Positions 48,140 to 60,236 of a stretch of 64,000 nucleotides of DNA are shown here, piece after piece. The notes beneath the pieces were generated by a model. The model saw only the letters and a list, made by a program, of their open reading frames with translations, made no database searches and was not told the origin of the DNA. The stretch covers positions 58,590,001 through 58,654,000 of the forward strand of contig CM114271.1 in assembly GCA_050084515.1 (NCBI GenBank). Direction: 5' to 3'. A program made the translations under genes and the position numbers. The DNA comes from Blasia pusilla. Lineage: Eukaryota; Marchantiophyta; Marchantiopsida; Blasiales. Each line of letters opens with the position of its first letter. Position 1 is the first letter of the stretch.

Positions 48140-50916
48140 CAGAAAACACGAATTCTTGATCTCCCCGTTGATGATGCTCTTATTGATACAACATTATTGG
48201 AAGTCCATTATTATTTACAAGATCAAGGAAAAAGACTGTTTGACTTCCCACACATGCCCCAAGCTAATTTTGAAAGCCTTCTTTCATGCTCATATTTGGA
48301 GGAACAAGAACTATCATATGATATGGAAGAATTTTTTGAGCAAGTGCTATTGGGAGAAGCAAGTCTAAATGAAGTACAACGCATTGTATGGGACACTATA
48401 TATGATGAGCTTGATCAAATATGCGCGAATGCTCCACCATATCCAGAAGTTTTTTTCATAGATAGTCCAGGTGGAATCGGGAAAACATTTTTATATAATC
48501 TTCTCCTTGCAAGCGTAAGGAGCGCAAGAAGTATAGCTTTGGCTGTAGCATCATCCGATATAGTTGCCCTATTGTTAGACGGAGGACGTTGTCGTGTGAA
48601 GAGCCTTTCTTCAAGTAAGGGCGGGCCTTCTAGCTGCGGCAGACGTGGTCGATGCAAGGTGAACTCTCTAAGAATTTCTCCTTTTTCCATACAAAATTAT
48701 TATGTATACTCTCTATTCTCTCACGACAAGTATCACAAATGGAAGTGCCGAGGCGATCACTTCTTCGTAACGTCGGACCCCAAAATTCCAAACTATAAAA
48801 TCCCTATAAACTACTTTACGCTTGTACACGAGGAAGATAGCACAACTAGTGTTAAACCCTACTTGAGCAGGCCTATTGACGTCCATGGATCGCTATATAA
48901 GGACATACAAAGTACAATCCCATGTTCTTCCATATGTGACGATAGGAAGAATGACCGGAGTTAGAGATTGCATGACTTGATTCATGAACGCCTCCCCAAA
49001 GTGATAAATTAAATAGCGAGTGAACCAATGTCTATCTACAAAGAGTACCTCGACATGGTAAGGATTGAGGAAAGGAAAGTCGGGCACAACTCATGCTCCA
49101 TCCCTATCCATGCTTGACAGACATTCTCTACTCTCCTCAAGAATGGGCTTTAGCGGAATTATTCTCCCAAGAGGGGTAATCCACTCTTATTGGGAAAATA
49201 ACAAGCCAAAACATTCACTAATTTAGTATGACTAAACTCCTCTAAGGTGACAAGCCTCTCATCTCCACACACACCACACTCTAGAAACCTCTCGAAGAAT
49301 AGACCATGGTCAAGTTACTCTCCCAAGAGGGGTGATCCACTTTCATTCGAAGAGCAAAAAATCCCAAAACCATATACTCAAGAGTGACACAAGAGACTCA
49401 AGATGTGAAATAGAAGATGATGAACCCTTGAAGGTCCCTCCTCTTTATATACCCACAAGGGATCCACAAGAGTACGAAATAGGGCTAATCTTATCTTGTG
49501 CCACATGGCTTCCTCTCAAGGCTTAGCCAATCACATTTTGACACAAGTAGATTACCTCTTATCTCTTCCAAAATATCATCTCTTTACCCCTTCATTTCTT
49601 CCAAACTATCCCACCAATCCTAGCCACCAACCAAGACTAGTTTTGCTTTTATTTTATTAAAGCACCAACCCCACTACTTTACTTTTCTAATCCAATCTTT
49701 TATTTATTATCTCTTTTCCTAATGAGCCCCCGCGCAAATGAATCATCCTAAAGAGGTTTAAACATGAGAATTTTATTTTCTTAGGCTAATTTACTTAATA
49801 CTAATAAAACTCTCTCTAACACTTAATGATAGAGGAGTTTACATTGTGGATGATTTTACTATACAACAACGTACTGCACATTCGCGCTTCAAGATCCCCA
49901 TTAATCTTCATGAAAGCTCTACTTTAGAACATTAGTTGTTCTAATTAACTTCAACAATTATGTTAAGACATCAAATAATATTTAATTTCTCCAATTATTA
50001 CGACTTCTAGTTTTCTTCCCTTTTTGTTGGTAGTTTATGAGTAAATAGTGATAGAGTGCACTTAATCCGTGAGGCGATGCTCATTATATGGGACGAAGCA
50101 CCTTTGGCTCATCGTCATGCCTTTGAGGCAGTGAATCGAACTTTACAAGATATCGTGGGAGTTGTTTTTTATGAAGCATGACAATTACCATTCGGTGGAA
50201 AACTTATGGTATTTGGTGGTGATTTTTGTCAAGTGTTTCGTGTTGTTCGTCATGGGGATCGGCCACAAATCATCCAAGTCACCATAAAGAAGTCATTTTT
50301 TCATAAATATCCTTTTTATGTTTTTGGGAAGTTTGGATACTAATATGTTTTTGGAAAGTTTGGATACTTGTATTACCTTTACTCACTAATTCATTACATA
50401 TTTTGTATAGGAGCATACTTACCTCAGTGTCGACTCTATTTTGAATGAGGGGATGAGTTATATCAACCCAACCGAGGGTTTTTGAACACATGCTTGCCTT
50501 CTGGACTTCCTCCGCATCGTTTGTGTTTCAAGATTGGTGCGCTGATCATGCTCTTACGAAACATGAATGGATCGCATGGATAAGCAAACAGGACAAGATT
50601 GGTAATTCTTGGATTTATGCGACATTGCATCCCTGCTGAAATTATCACTGGGAAGAATATTGGAGAACGAGTTTTTATTCCACGTATTCCATTGATTACT
50701 TCAAATTCCCGTTTTTCATTTGATCTACGTAGGTTTCAATTCCCTATTAGGCCGGTTTTTACTATGACTATTAATAAGTGTCAAAGTCAAACTTTGCAAA
50801 ATGTTGGCATTTACTTGCCTACTCCTGTATTTTCTCATGATCAATTATATGTAGCATTATCTAGAGTAGGGAAGAGAAATTCCATCCACATTATGATTGG
50901 AAATGATGAACATTAA
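48140..50916 (+). pseudogene. Helitron Pif1-like helicase
   Basis: Unwinds DNA during rolling-circle transposition. 48197-48590: DFPHMPQANF, NEVQRIVWDTIYDE, Walker A SPGGIGKTFLYN (about 48465-48500), ending LLLDGGR. Sequence resumes at 49869 as TAHSRFKIPINLHESST, then IIWDEAPLAHRHAFEAVNRT (Walker B DEA, about 50085), FGGDFCQVFRVV, and, after a gap, NIGERVFIPRIPL, TMTINKCQSQTLQNVGIYLP and YVALSRVGKRN (ends 50916). The break at 48590-49868 is an LTR insertion; the stop at about 50180 is a TGA. Confidence 0.87.
48590..49868. mobile_element. Probable solo LTR inserted in the helicase
   Basis: A 1,279-bp segment beginning TGTCGTG and ending TATACAACA interrupts the conserved GGR/TAHSRF stretch of the helicase. 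It is flanked by ACGT on both sides (48586-48589 and 49869-49872), as a 4-bp target-site duplication; removing it restores GGRTAHSRF. TG...CA ends and no pol sequence inside point to a solo LTR. A TATATA box (TTTATATACCC) near 49444 could be its promoter. The family is not otherwise present in the window as far as I can see. Confidence 0.72.
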
Positions 50917-51019
50917 AATAAGGAAGGCGACTACACACGAAATGTAGAATATAAAAAAATATTGGGATGAAATAAAATTTGAAATCTAACTCACCTTCTC
51001 TCTATGCCACCTTACTTCA

Positions 51020-51047
51020 CCCGCGCATCGCACGGGCACCTTACTAG
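51020..51047 (+). repeat. Helitron 3' terminal hairpin and CTAG end
   Basis: CCCGCGC (51020-51026) pairs with GCACGGG (51030-51036) with one mismatch, then ACCTTA and CTAG. This is the usual Helitron termination signal, 8 bp before CTRR, and the following T fits insertion between A and T. Confidence 0.8.
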
Positions 51048-51048
51048 T

Positions 51049-54000
51049 GGGTATATAAGGTTTGAGGAATGCAAATACTAGCTAGGGAGACAATTATGCG
51101 ATCTTTTGAGATGATAGTGTACACATTATTACAATGTCTTACATTTTATGGCATATATGCGTGTAGGAAGATTTGTATGATTATTCCTTGGTACGCCATA
51201 GTACTTTCTAATTCTACAAAAACACATCTTACCAACTTGTCCCTTCGAGAGATGGCTTCCAATATCATCCAAAAAATTTCCTCGGAAAGTAACCATGCTT
51301 GCTTGTAATTGGAATCAAACCAATCATTACAAGGGACCCTTCTAGAATTTGTAATTGGATCCAAACCAATCATTACAAGGGACTCCTCTAGAACTTGTAC
51401 CCCTCCGGACTTTGAAAATCCTATTGCACCTAGACTCCATGTTCAAATAGTTTTTTTGTTTTGGGGATGGCCTAATGTTCAATAAAGGTTGTAGTCTCAA
51501 GTGGAATTTGTACCTCCACTAGAAATACTTGAAGGTCCGTGTGTGAGCTTCCACTAGGTAGTTGAACATGTGAGAATCTCTTTTACCAAGTACGCTTGTT
51601 GATTCAGATTATCAATTTTGTTGAAAGATTTCTCCTCCGTGAAGCTTTCATTTCATGGGAAAAGATGGGCATACTTGTGCAGGTGATCAAAGAGAGTATA
51701 TGGATGGGAAAGAGAGAGACAATTCTTGCCAAATAAATTCCGGGCTTTTAATGATAACATATGAAGGTTGGAATTGAGCTGGTATCTTCCCACTTGTTTA
51801 TGTCCCCAACCACGTTTCACCCACTTCAGATAGATTTCTTGCAACACAATAGAAAAGAGAACGAATTTTACCAGCAAGGGGCAAAAAACATCAATTTTTT
51901 GCTGGTGGAGGGGAACTCCTTGGACAAAAGCAATGGATGTTTCCCGCAGACACGTATAAATCCCATTGTTGCTTCCTACGCAGGCCCAATCAACCTAAAT
52001 GACATCCGTTTGAAACTCAATTATGAAGGGAAGGAGAGTTCACATAAGAGTTCTCCCCGAGTGTGGGAGATGACATTCTGCCATACCCAGGCTTGTCCTC
52101 ATGTGCACAATCCATCCCTTCATCCTTATGCTACAATCTTGATGGGAGTGTGTGCCTATACCATTTACATGTTTTTTTTTCAAATACTCAAAGAGGCCTT
52201 GGGGGTGAAGGTACTGTGCAGGTCTCCAAAGGTTCTGAGATATCATACAAAACACTTAAAGAAAAAAACAGGGCGAGTCAAACAGGACCACTCAAACCTC
52301 CTCTTGCAGAAGAACTCATGGCATATACCACTTTTGGCTGCACAAGAGACTGGATTAAAAAAAAATCATTTACAATGAAAGTGAAATTTGCAGGGTAAGA
52401 ACCAAGGGTTGATAAACACAAACCTGAATTCATGGAAGTCTTGAATGAGAGAGCTTTGACAAACCTTTATACATCCACGTGTTAGTAAACCACAAATCTG
52501 TGTCAACACTGAAATCAAACAGGCTGCAAAGTGCCTGACTGAAAATCTCTGAATGAGGTAATTGCACTGATCTGCCACAGGTTTCATCAATTCCTCAAGC
52601 ATGGAACAAAACTCTATCTCCAAGTAGATCTGATCGGATTAAATCCCCATTCCAATAGTACCATAAAACATATCACACAAACACAGTTCCCGAATCTCAG
52701 GCCACATTGTCTGCCATCTCAGAGCTTTGAACATCTCTACGGCATTAAGTTACTATTTGCCCAGTTCAATTGTGTGCATCATATATGTGAATATCCCAAA
52801 AGCACTTGGAAAATTGGCGGCACAGCATGATTCAAGTAGACATTCATTCAAAGCCAGAGAAGAGAAAAGATTGAAGGAGTCAAGCTTTCATCCTTCCAAT
52901 TATGTCGAGACTGAATTCTAGCTGGGCTGCATTCACCAAAGATTGTCACCTTTGACCAACTGCAAAGAAATTACACTCATCCTTGAAAACTGCAAAATGC
53001 TTTCGGAGTCCTCCAATATCATTGAGGAAGAAAATATCAGAAAAATTAATTCTAGGATTTGAAGGTGCCCAAACAATTTAAACAGGTAAGCAACCACCCT
53101 GACAAAGCCTTTTGTATAGTACAAAACAAAAGATATCCATTAAGATCACTTCAAAGCAGGGAGTAGACAGCCTCCTAGTCAATTGCCATGACCTCAAATT
53201 CAGAGTCATAGATCAAGTTCAGAGCTACTTAATCAATTCCTGTTCAAATAGGTTTTCAGAAAACGAGGGAAGCCAACTTGGTGAAGACCTGGACCCCTAC
53301 TAACCAGCCAAAGTTGGGCAGGCATGGACCTATAAATTTCCAATGGGTGTGGAATGGCTTGGATTACACAATTCAACAGGCTTAGTGACATCCCCAGGTC
53401 AGGTAAGGACCAAAGAGACACTGTGAGATTTAAGGGAGAATGTAGGAAGCCCAGGACAATGAAGCCAAGACAAACAAGTTTTCTAATCCATAGGGTATCC
53501 AGCGAAGCTGCACTTCCCCATGACTTGATAACCTGTCTAAAGAATCGTGAAAGCTTCTATACCACATTGGCCCCACAATTGCTCGAAGATTAGAAAGTCT
53601 GGTGGCCTGTAGTTTAGAAAAAATTCCAGAGTGAGATAAAGCCATGATCAAGTGAAGTTTAAATGCTGCAGCGGGAGGACCAATGATCTTGAGAGGCAGG
53701 CACGAAAACTTAAGATGAGACACAGCCCTACGTGCCTATCAGAACTGTAAATGAAAGTACTTATCTCAACTTCATGTTGACCAATGCCGCTGCTCCACAA
53801 CACACTTACAAAAGACTTGAGAGTGCTTTTTTTGGGAATCCCCATGGTAACATGGCATACCACAATAGTGAAATCCAACCCGGTACACCTCACGACATGA
53901 TTCATTTGCATCCAGGAATGACAAAAGTATGGAACACGTATCCCATTTAGTGACTGCTAGAGAACATAGGTTTAGAGGTAGCTGTACAGACATATTGGCG

Positions 54001-55000
54001 TTGTGCTGCTTAGGATTACCCATCCCAATATAAGGTAGGACTAGGATCAATAGAAATTTATCCCAGGGTTTATAATGACTCATATGTGTAGACTCTTTTC
54101 TTTGAGAGACTCCGAATCACAAGGTCGAGTCAAAGTAATCTGCTTCCTTTGCCGCAAATCACCTAGTCTAGAGTGATCACCACAAAAGAAAAGACTTAAT
54201 TCAATACAGGGAGTACACACTTTTTGGTTAGGAAAAACTTCTCTTTGTCTTCCTGGTGTAGATATGCTGTTATCCTGTTGTAGAAACTGAGGAAATAAGA
54301 CACCGAGTGATCAGATCAAAGAAGTTTGAGTAAAAATAGTCCACATGTTGAAACTGAGTGCTCCAGGGTACATGAGAGGTTCTGTCATTCAATCAGAGTG
54401 TGTGGTTGACATGTGACGTCATGGGTGAAGCAATTCCACTACTCAAGGGGAGTCAGCAAGCTCTGAAAGAAATTCCAGAGAGTTGGCATTAGACAATCTT
54501 TGCAAACAATATCAGGCACATAAACAGTTCAGTAAGAAAGAGGAATGGTGCACTGCACAAAATGTTAGTGTCGTCCAGTTTTCTGACTCGTTCAACATAA
54601 TGATATGCTTGTGTTTGTATACTGATTTGCATAATCACAAACAAGTTCTGTGTAACAAAACTTTGAAAACTGTCACAAAAACGGCGGGAAATTAATTATG
54701 CTGTAGACCATGTTGCAACACGAAAACAAGACCGCAATACATTGTTTATTGCAGGTTCTCAAATGAACAGCAATGTTCAGCTTTTCAGTTCCAATCCGCA
54801 AAGACACCAACAATTTGTCGGACTTTGCGTTTCCAGCTTCCCACTTCATAGAGACAAAGCAGTATTTATCTCAACTATAAACAGTTGGTAAGAACATAGA
54901 GGGACACAAAGTAGCTGCCATGTCGGCAATTGCTCCACAGATGGATTCTGGTAGATTCAAGCAAGAGTAGGCATTGGCGAGAACTTCCCAAAATCTAGCA
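51049..55000. other. No gene recognised; includes PPT-like relic
   Basis: 51070-51135 resembles the polypurine tract and LTR start of the Gypsy family (GCTAGGGAGACAATTATGCG). GGACCAAACCAATCATTACAAGGGA-type sequence is duplicated at 51305 and 51355. The longest frame, 51761-52378 plus (205 codons), shows no domain and overlaps others at 52063-52398, so I do not call it a gene. 54700-55260 may hold the DNAJ 3' UTR (AATAAA on the minus strand near 54750). Confidence 0.4.
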
Positions 55001-55269
55001 TGCACCGATAGTCCTCAAGAGGAATGGATTGAACAGCTTTGGTGTGATTCAGGGGACTCACCTACAAATTTTCAACCCTAACTAGTGCCGTGTGATGCTG
55101 CGTTAATATATCGACGAAAATAAGAAGGCCACAGTTCATCACGATATTGGTCGAGGTAGTTTTTGTGATCTTTCAGCAGATCCAGAAAAGCTTTAACATG
55201 GCTCCTTCTGCCTTCTCCGACGACACAAATTACTTCCAAAATCCACTAGCGGACCACACGTGCAGGTGA

Positions 55270-56385
55270 TTAAGAGACCCGAACGAATCGCTGTAGCTTC
55301 TCACAATGTGGGGTTTCTCTAACCTGACCCCACCTGACGTAACCTTGCTCTACGCGGCAATTGTGTATTAGGATTTCTCTGTAGTCCCTCTCAATCTGAT
55401 TCTCAACCTGTTTTCGGGCGTTACTTCCTAAAGGATACTCTCGATCAAACGTCGTTGACTTCACATAAAAGCTAACTCCATACTCCTTGGTCTTGTGTTG
55501 GAATTGATAAGGAGCTACCTTTTCTAGATGATAAATTGGTTGAGAGAAAGGGAAGTAGCTGAAGATAAACAAGGCGAGAATGGGCAGCAATTGCAGAAGG
55601 CCAACAAAGTTATTTGAATGGTTCTCCTGTCGTCCTCCTCGTCCATCCCCGGCTGGAGCTCGGGTAAAATGTGCTCTGCGAAAGCCAGGCTGAGGTTGTT
55701 GCATGCCAAAAAAGAAGGAATTGAATACATCGTTCGGTTCGAAAATGTCTTCGTAAAACACAGGGTTTCCGGCAGTTCTACGGCGCCTGATATGATGATT
55801 ATTATTGTAATCGTGATCTTCGTCTGCACCATGCATGTCGTACTTTGACCTAAGTTCGGAATCACTCAAACAATGGAAAGCCTTGTTCACGGCTTTGAAG
55901 GCTTCCTCTGCCCCCGACGCCTTGTTCTTGTCCGGGTGCACCTTCAAAGATATCTTACGATATGCCTTGCGAACATCCTCTTCAGAGCAATCTTTCGAGA
56001 CACCGAGAATCTGATAGTAATCCTTCGTCCTTTTGATCCGAGCGACGATCTCGATCTGCTCAGCGCTGGCGTCCGATGATCCGTTAGGGGTACTAGATCC
56101 CCCCTGATGGATTCCATTCCTGTGACGAATGCCACTATTACCCTCTTTCTCCTTCTCTGCACTTTTCACACCAACCGAATCAGTACGCTTCACGGACGGC
56201 TTGTCATCTGCCGCTTGCTTCCCAGTTCCCTCGTACAGAGCTGACAAATACGCATCTGTCTGGTGATTAGGGTAAAGCCGCTGCGCTTTGGTGAAAAACT
56301 TGATCGCCCGCTCCCTGTCCCCCGCATCCATTGCGGCCTTTCCAATAGACATGCACTTCATCCCCTCATCCTTATTGCTATCCAT
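55270..56385 (-). CDS. DNAJB12/14-type ER membrane J-protein
   Basis: Intronless, 371 residues, as in land-plant members of this family. N-terminal TPR-like stretch AIKFFTKAQRLYPNHQTDAY (27-46) with the start MDSNKDEGMKCMSIGKAAMD typical of the family, so this ATG is favoured. Low-complexity linker 55-110. J domain 121-183 with the HPD motif at 150-152 that stimulates Hsp70 ATPase. Gly/Arg-rich part around 235-255. One membrane segment at about 262-284 (LLPILALFIFSYFPF), then a C-terminal DUF1977 domain (about 285-371) with FYVKSTTFDREYPLGS. It should sit in the ER membrane with the J domain in the cytosol, working with Hsp70 in ER-associated quality control. The frame is intact. Confidence 0.95.
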   Translation of the reverse strand: MDSNKDEGMKCMSIGKAAMDAGDRERAIKFFTKAQRLYPNHQTDAYLSALYEGTGKQAADDKPSVKRTDSVGVKSAEKEKEGNSGIRHRNGIHQGGSSTPNGSSDASAEQIEIVARIKRTKDYYQILGVSKDCSEEDVRKAYRKISLKVHPDKNKASGAEEAFKAVNKAFHCLSDSELRSKYDMHGADEDHDYNNNHHIRRRRTAGNPVFYEDIFEPNDVFNSFFFGMQQPQPGFRRAHFTRAPAGDGRGGRQENHSNNFVGLLQLLPILALFIFSYFPFSQPIYHLEKVAPYQFQHKTKEYGVSFYVKSTTFDREYPLGSNARKQVENQIERDYREILIHNCRVEQGYVRWGQVRETPHCEKLQRFVRVS

Positions 56386-57180
56386 CTCTTCACCTCCCGC
56401 TCAATTCCTCCCCTCAATCGTCCTCAGCTCCCCCCCCCTCCTCCTCCTCCTCCTCCTCCTCCTCCTCCTCGCCCTAACGCGCACACGCTCAATCGGTCGG
56501 TCCGTCCTGTACCCCACGCAAACCGCCTCAATTAGCCATACTCATTCTCCATTAACCACTCCAGTCCACCATCGCGCCCCAACCGTCCCCTCTCTCCCTC
56601 CCTCGCAATCAATCTCTGAATCGATCGATCAACCTCTTCGGAACCGGGCTGGCGCCTCTCAAGGTGCCTGGCCACGGAGGAGAGAGCAAACCCTCTGACA
56701 GAAGGAAGCACGTCCTTGCTGCTCTCGGCCGAAAGAGGCGACAATGAGCGCTCCGCACGAACTTGTCCCTCCTCCCACAGCAATAGAGCAAGCGCGCACG
56801 CCCACACACACACACACACACACACTCGGAGAGAGAAAGAGAGATACATACATACATCGATCAAGGACAAGGAACGACCCACCGAATGCCGTAGCGCTAT
56901 CGGTCCGCCAATCCTCTGTTCTGCCTCTGCCCGGCGCTCCATTTGCTGCCCGGCCGTCCTTCCCGCCCTCTTGGCCTGCCTCCCCGTCTCCGCCTCGTCC
57001 GAGCACCGGGAACGGAATCCAGCGTTCGATCGCCGGCGGGAGTCAGGAGCTCTGGCTTTTGCACGCGCCGGCCGGTTCCGTTCCCCGGTTGTCGGGATCA
57101 GAGAGCGCCTCACCGGCGACGTCCGCTACGGACTCTCTTATCTCTGCGACGACGCGTTGGGAGAACGCGTCGTCGCAGAG
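56386..57180 (-). promoter_or_regulatory. GC-rich 5' region of the DNAJ gene
   Basis: GC-rich, CpG-containing DNA in contrast to AT-rich flanks, ending abruptly at 57180. It holds a (CCT)n microsatellite at about 56437-56470 and a (CA)n tract at about 56804-56824. Overlapping frames on both strands here (for example 56532-57113 minus) show no domain and reflect base composition. It probably contains promoter and 5' UTR. A TATATAAG on the minus strand near 57276-57283 could be a TATA box, which would make a long leader. Confidence 0.5.
57142..57180. repeat. Perfect 17-bp GC-rich hairpin
   Basis: CTCTGCGACGACGCGTT (57142-57158) and its exact complement (57164-57180) flank the loop GGGAG. It marks the sharp edge between the GC-rich DNAJ upstream region and AT-rich DNA. 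It could act in DNA or in a leader RNA, or be the remnant of an insertion or inverted duplication. Confidence 0.9.
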
Positions 57181-57540
57181 CCTACCTGGTCACTATTATT
57201 GTACTGCATTTCGTTACGGTGGTTTACGACAACTTTGAACAACATAAAACTATAATAGACATAATATAATACATCTTATATATAGGCATTTTATGATTTC
57301 TATGCAAGTATTTTTAGAAACTTTTGGCTTTGGAGGTTTTGATGATTGAAGGAATCTTGAAATTCCACTTATATGTACTCATACAAAATCATATGGAAAA
57401 GAAAAGTTGTAGTAAATAAAATAAAAATTTGCTACCCAAATGAATCCAAGTGCCCCTTTTTCTAAGGGGACGGGGAAATCTGTATTCCTGAAAGTTCCTT
57501 CTTGATTTGCATATTTTTTTTTTGACAATCCGACCTAAAG

Positions 57541-57717
57541 AAAAATATTGTATTTAGTATGATTATTACCTCCACTCGCGGGCTACCCATTAGTTAATTA
57601 TTAAAAATTTGTGGCTAGATGGAGAGAGAAAAATATTGTATTTAGTATGATTATTACCTCCACTTGCGGGCTGCCCACTAGTTAATTATTAAAAATTTGT
57701 GGCTAGATGGAGAGAGA
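57541..57717. repeat. 88-bp tandem duplication
   Basis: AAATATTGTATTTAGTATG starts at 57543 and again at 57631. Both copies run to GTGGCTAGATGGAGAGAGAA and differ at a handful of positions (CTCGCGGGCTACCCATT versus CTTGCGGGCTGCCCACT). Confidence 0.88.
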
Positions 57718-58429
57718 AAAAAAAGCATGTGCATGTAGGGCCCTAAAGAGTTCTTGTTGTATAATAGCCCAAATGAATTTATGCAAAAGCACAAGAGTAA
57801 CAAAAATATGTTAATGACAAAAAAAAATTGTATTGGCATCCCATAGATCCATCTTGGAGTTTTAGAATGCTACTTTTCTCTCATTTTGAAAAAAAATCAT
57901 TTTAAAAATATATGTAAAAGTTTTTAATGGAAAAATACACTTCATCACTCCACTATAATGCTTCTTTTAAGAAAATGCTAAATGAGTAATCTCCATTCTT
58001 CCAATAACAAGATGGATGAAATCATTAAGTGTTTTTTCATGCATAATTCCATTTAATTTACTTCTTGGTAATATTACATGTCTTTCAATAGTGATTTCCT
58101 CCCAGGGGTCATTTCTTTATAGCATACATTGATAAAAAAAATAACCCCTTTATTAAATTTATCTTTAATTTAAAAAATTAGGATAATTAAATTATTTCAA
58201 ATTTTAGAAGAACGCAATTTTTTTAAACTCTTTTCATTCAATTGTAATATAGATGACATCAATAACTATTCCATTCACATATAACCATTTTTAATTTAGT
58301 GACTCATTTATTTTCTGTAAGAGGTAATATGAGACCTAGTCTTTTTTTTCTATACAAAAAGTTCTTGATAGAAAAGACTTTCCTCCTACGCGTCGACCCT
58401 AAAGAATCTTTGTTGTGTCGACTCTAAAA
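57718..58429. other. AT-rich DNA, nothing recognised
   Basis: Strongly AT-rich with poly-A and poly-T runs; no supported gene or repeat. Confidence 0.4.
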
Positions 58430-58893
58430 TAAGATCTAATCTCTCTCACAACATCATAGTTCTCACATGTGTGCATTTTCACATGTGTGCATTTTCACAT
58501 GTCTCTCTCAATGTCAAACCAAACCCACTCTCCTAATGAGAGGCTTGTGTTACACACACAAGGCAAGCAAGACCATAGCTCCGCCCCCTCATGCCAAGAG
58601 GTTCAACAAAGAGAGAATGAGCTCTCAAGCTCTCTCCATGGTAACCTATTCTCCCAAGTCATCTCCTTGGATCTTGACCTGATGTAGGAGGTCAAGGGCC
58701 ATTTACCAAAACTAGAAATTTGATCATATACTCAAAATGGTACTTACCTAAAATAGTAAGTTTCTCAATATGGCTCCAAATGAGCCGAAACGAAGGGGCC
58801 TCAGCAGGTCATCCTTGACCTACTGAGCCTGTCCTCCACTACTCACGAAGGCGCTCTACTAGATCTCACCGATCTATCCTAAGAGACGTGACA
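58430..58893 (-). repeat. LTR family 2, partial copy
   Basis: Matches 62375-62873 closely: GTCAAACCAAACCCACTCTCC, GAGAGGCTTG-GTTACAC, CTCATGCCAAGAGGTTCAAC, CCTATTCTCCCAAGTCA and CTAGATCTCACCGATCTATCCTAAGAGACGTGACA. The TGTCGTGC end is missing and about 40 bp present in the 62-kb copy after GAAGGGG is deleted. The frames at 58467-58687 are part of this repeat. Confidence 0.72.
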
Positions 58894-60236
58894 TACGTCA
58901 ACGTCCCTTTCATCAATTAATAGTTTAGATATTGTCATGTTATGATTTATGTATTCTCGCGTTTTCAAAAAGAAATTAATGGTTAAAGTAATCTTGTAGT
59001 TTGATTTGCACGCACTAGTGCAAAATCTCGTTAATATGGAAAAAGTTTTTTTTTAATATATTTTTGGAAAGTGCCAAAATAAAGAGGCTATTCACAAACC
59101 AAAACCTCATCCTCTCTTAAGAGTGTATACATAGTTATGACGAGAAGGTGAATTAAAAATTTTTAATCCAAGTGCTTTGGAAAAAATATGATAGATTATT
59201 CAAAATTACATATTTCATTATCGTTGATAAAAAAATTTGAGAGTTTTACCATCCAATTTTTTTCCCAAAGGATAGTAAAAACATTCTTTGAATATCTAAG
59301 GATTTCATTTTTATTGCAATTTATCCTCCTCATTGTAACACATTGTGATGAGTAGATTTCTTCTATTTTTCATATTTCTCTAGCATAGATTTCCTCCAAT
59401 ATAGAAGTATTGGATGAAGTAATAGTAAAATTTTAATATGAAAGAATTTAGCGTCCAACCATTATTCTAATTTTTTTTACTTTTTTTTAACTTCTAAAAG
59501 CCCTTCTATTGAAATTGCAAGTTCCATATACTCTTACATTTATTTGTATTTTGAGTTCTAGTGACATGAACTAAGAGTTAAATAAATCTTTTAGTTTTTT
59601 TCCAAAATTTTGACGCACTAGGAAATAGTGTGATTGTAAACTGTATACCCTATCATCTCAAAGCTATATGATGAGATATCTAACCCGCTTGAAAATTGAA
59701 ACAAAGGTTACAATATGCAAATCTTAATTAGAAGATAGATTGCGAATTACAAAACTATCCTTAATTAGAAGAGTCCACCTCCATAAGAGGTTTTTTTTTT
59801 TGCATCACTATATGAAAGGTTTTACATCACCTACGATATTTTAGGGTCTAGACCCCCTAACTTATCAGTGAAAAACGTTTTTTGTCTCACCCTTACGTAC
59901 TTTAAAGGAGTCATTTTCCATTTTTGGTACCTCTAAAATTCTTTAAGTAAAGCAATCACTTGAAATAAAAGAGGCCTTGAAAGAAAAGAAAAGTACCAAG
60001 TTAAGTTAATATCCAACATGTTATCCAACATGTATACATGGGATTCAATCCCTAATTGAGCAAGAAGCTCAATCAACCAATCTATCATCCCCATAGCCTA
60101 CTCCCTCCCACTAACCTACCCACAATTCAACAGTATCAAGTACACTCTCAGCACAATCCGCAAAAATATTGAATCCAACATGTCTCAAACATAAAAAAAA
60201 CTCACCAAGATCAATTCACACTACGAATGTATGTAG
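58894..60236. other. AT-rich DNA, nothing recognised
   Basis: No supported gene. Many poly-A/T runs and short frames only. Confidence 0.4.

Larger units (their letters stand above)
46076..51047 (+). mobile_element. Helitron relic
   Basis: Rep (HUH, two-tyrosine) and Pif1-like helicase sequence run in order along the plus strand. The 3' end has the Helitron hallmark: an imperfect hairpin CCCGCGC-ATC-GCACGGG (51020-51036) followed by CTAG (51044-51047) and then T. The left end abuts a CACTA terminus and a 5' TC end is not visible, so the 5' part is missing. Introns, an inserted LTR and stops make it inactive. Confidence 0.85.

Noticed and set aside
51761-52378. 205-codon plus-strand frame
   Set aside because: No recognisable domain, low-complexity stretches, and a second frame overlaps it at 52063-52398. 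It may be coding but I cannot support it.
56532-57269. Long frames on both strands upstream of the DNAJ gene
   Set aside because: The GC-rich, microsatellite-containing DNA gives overlapping frames on both strands; none resembles a protein family.
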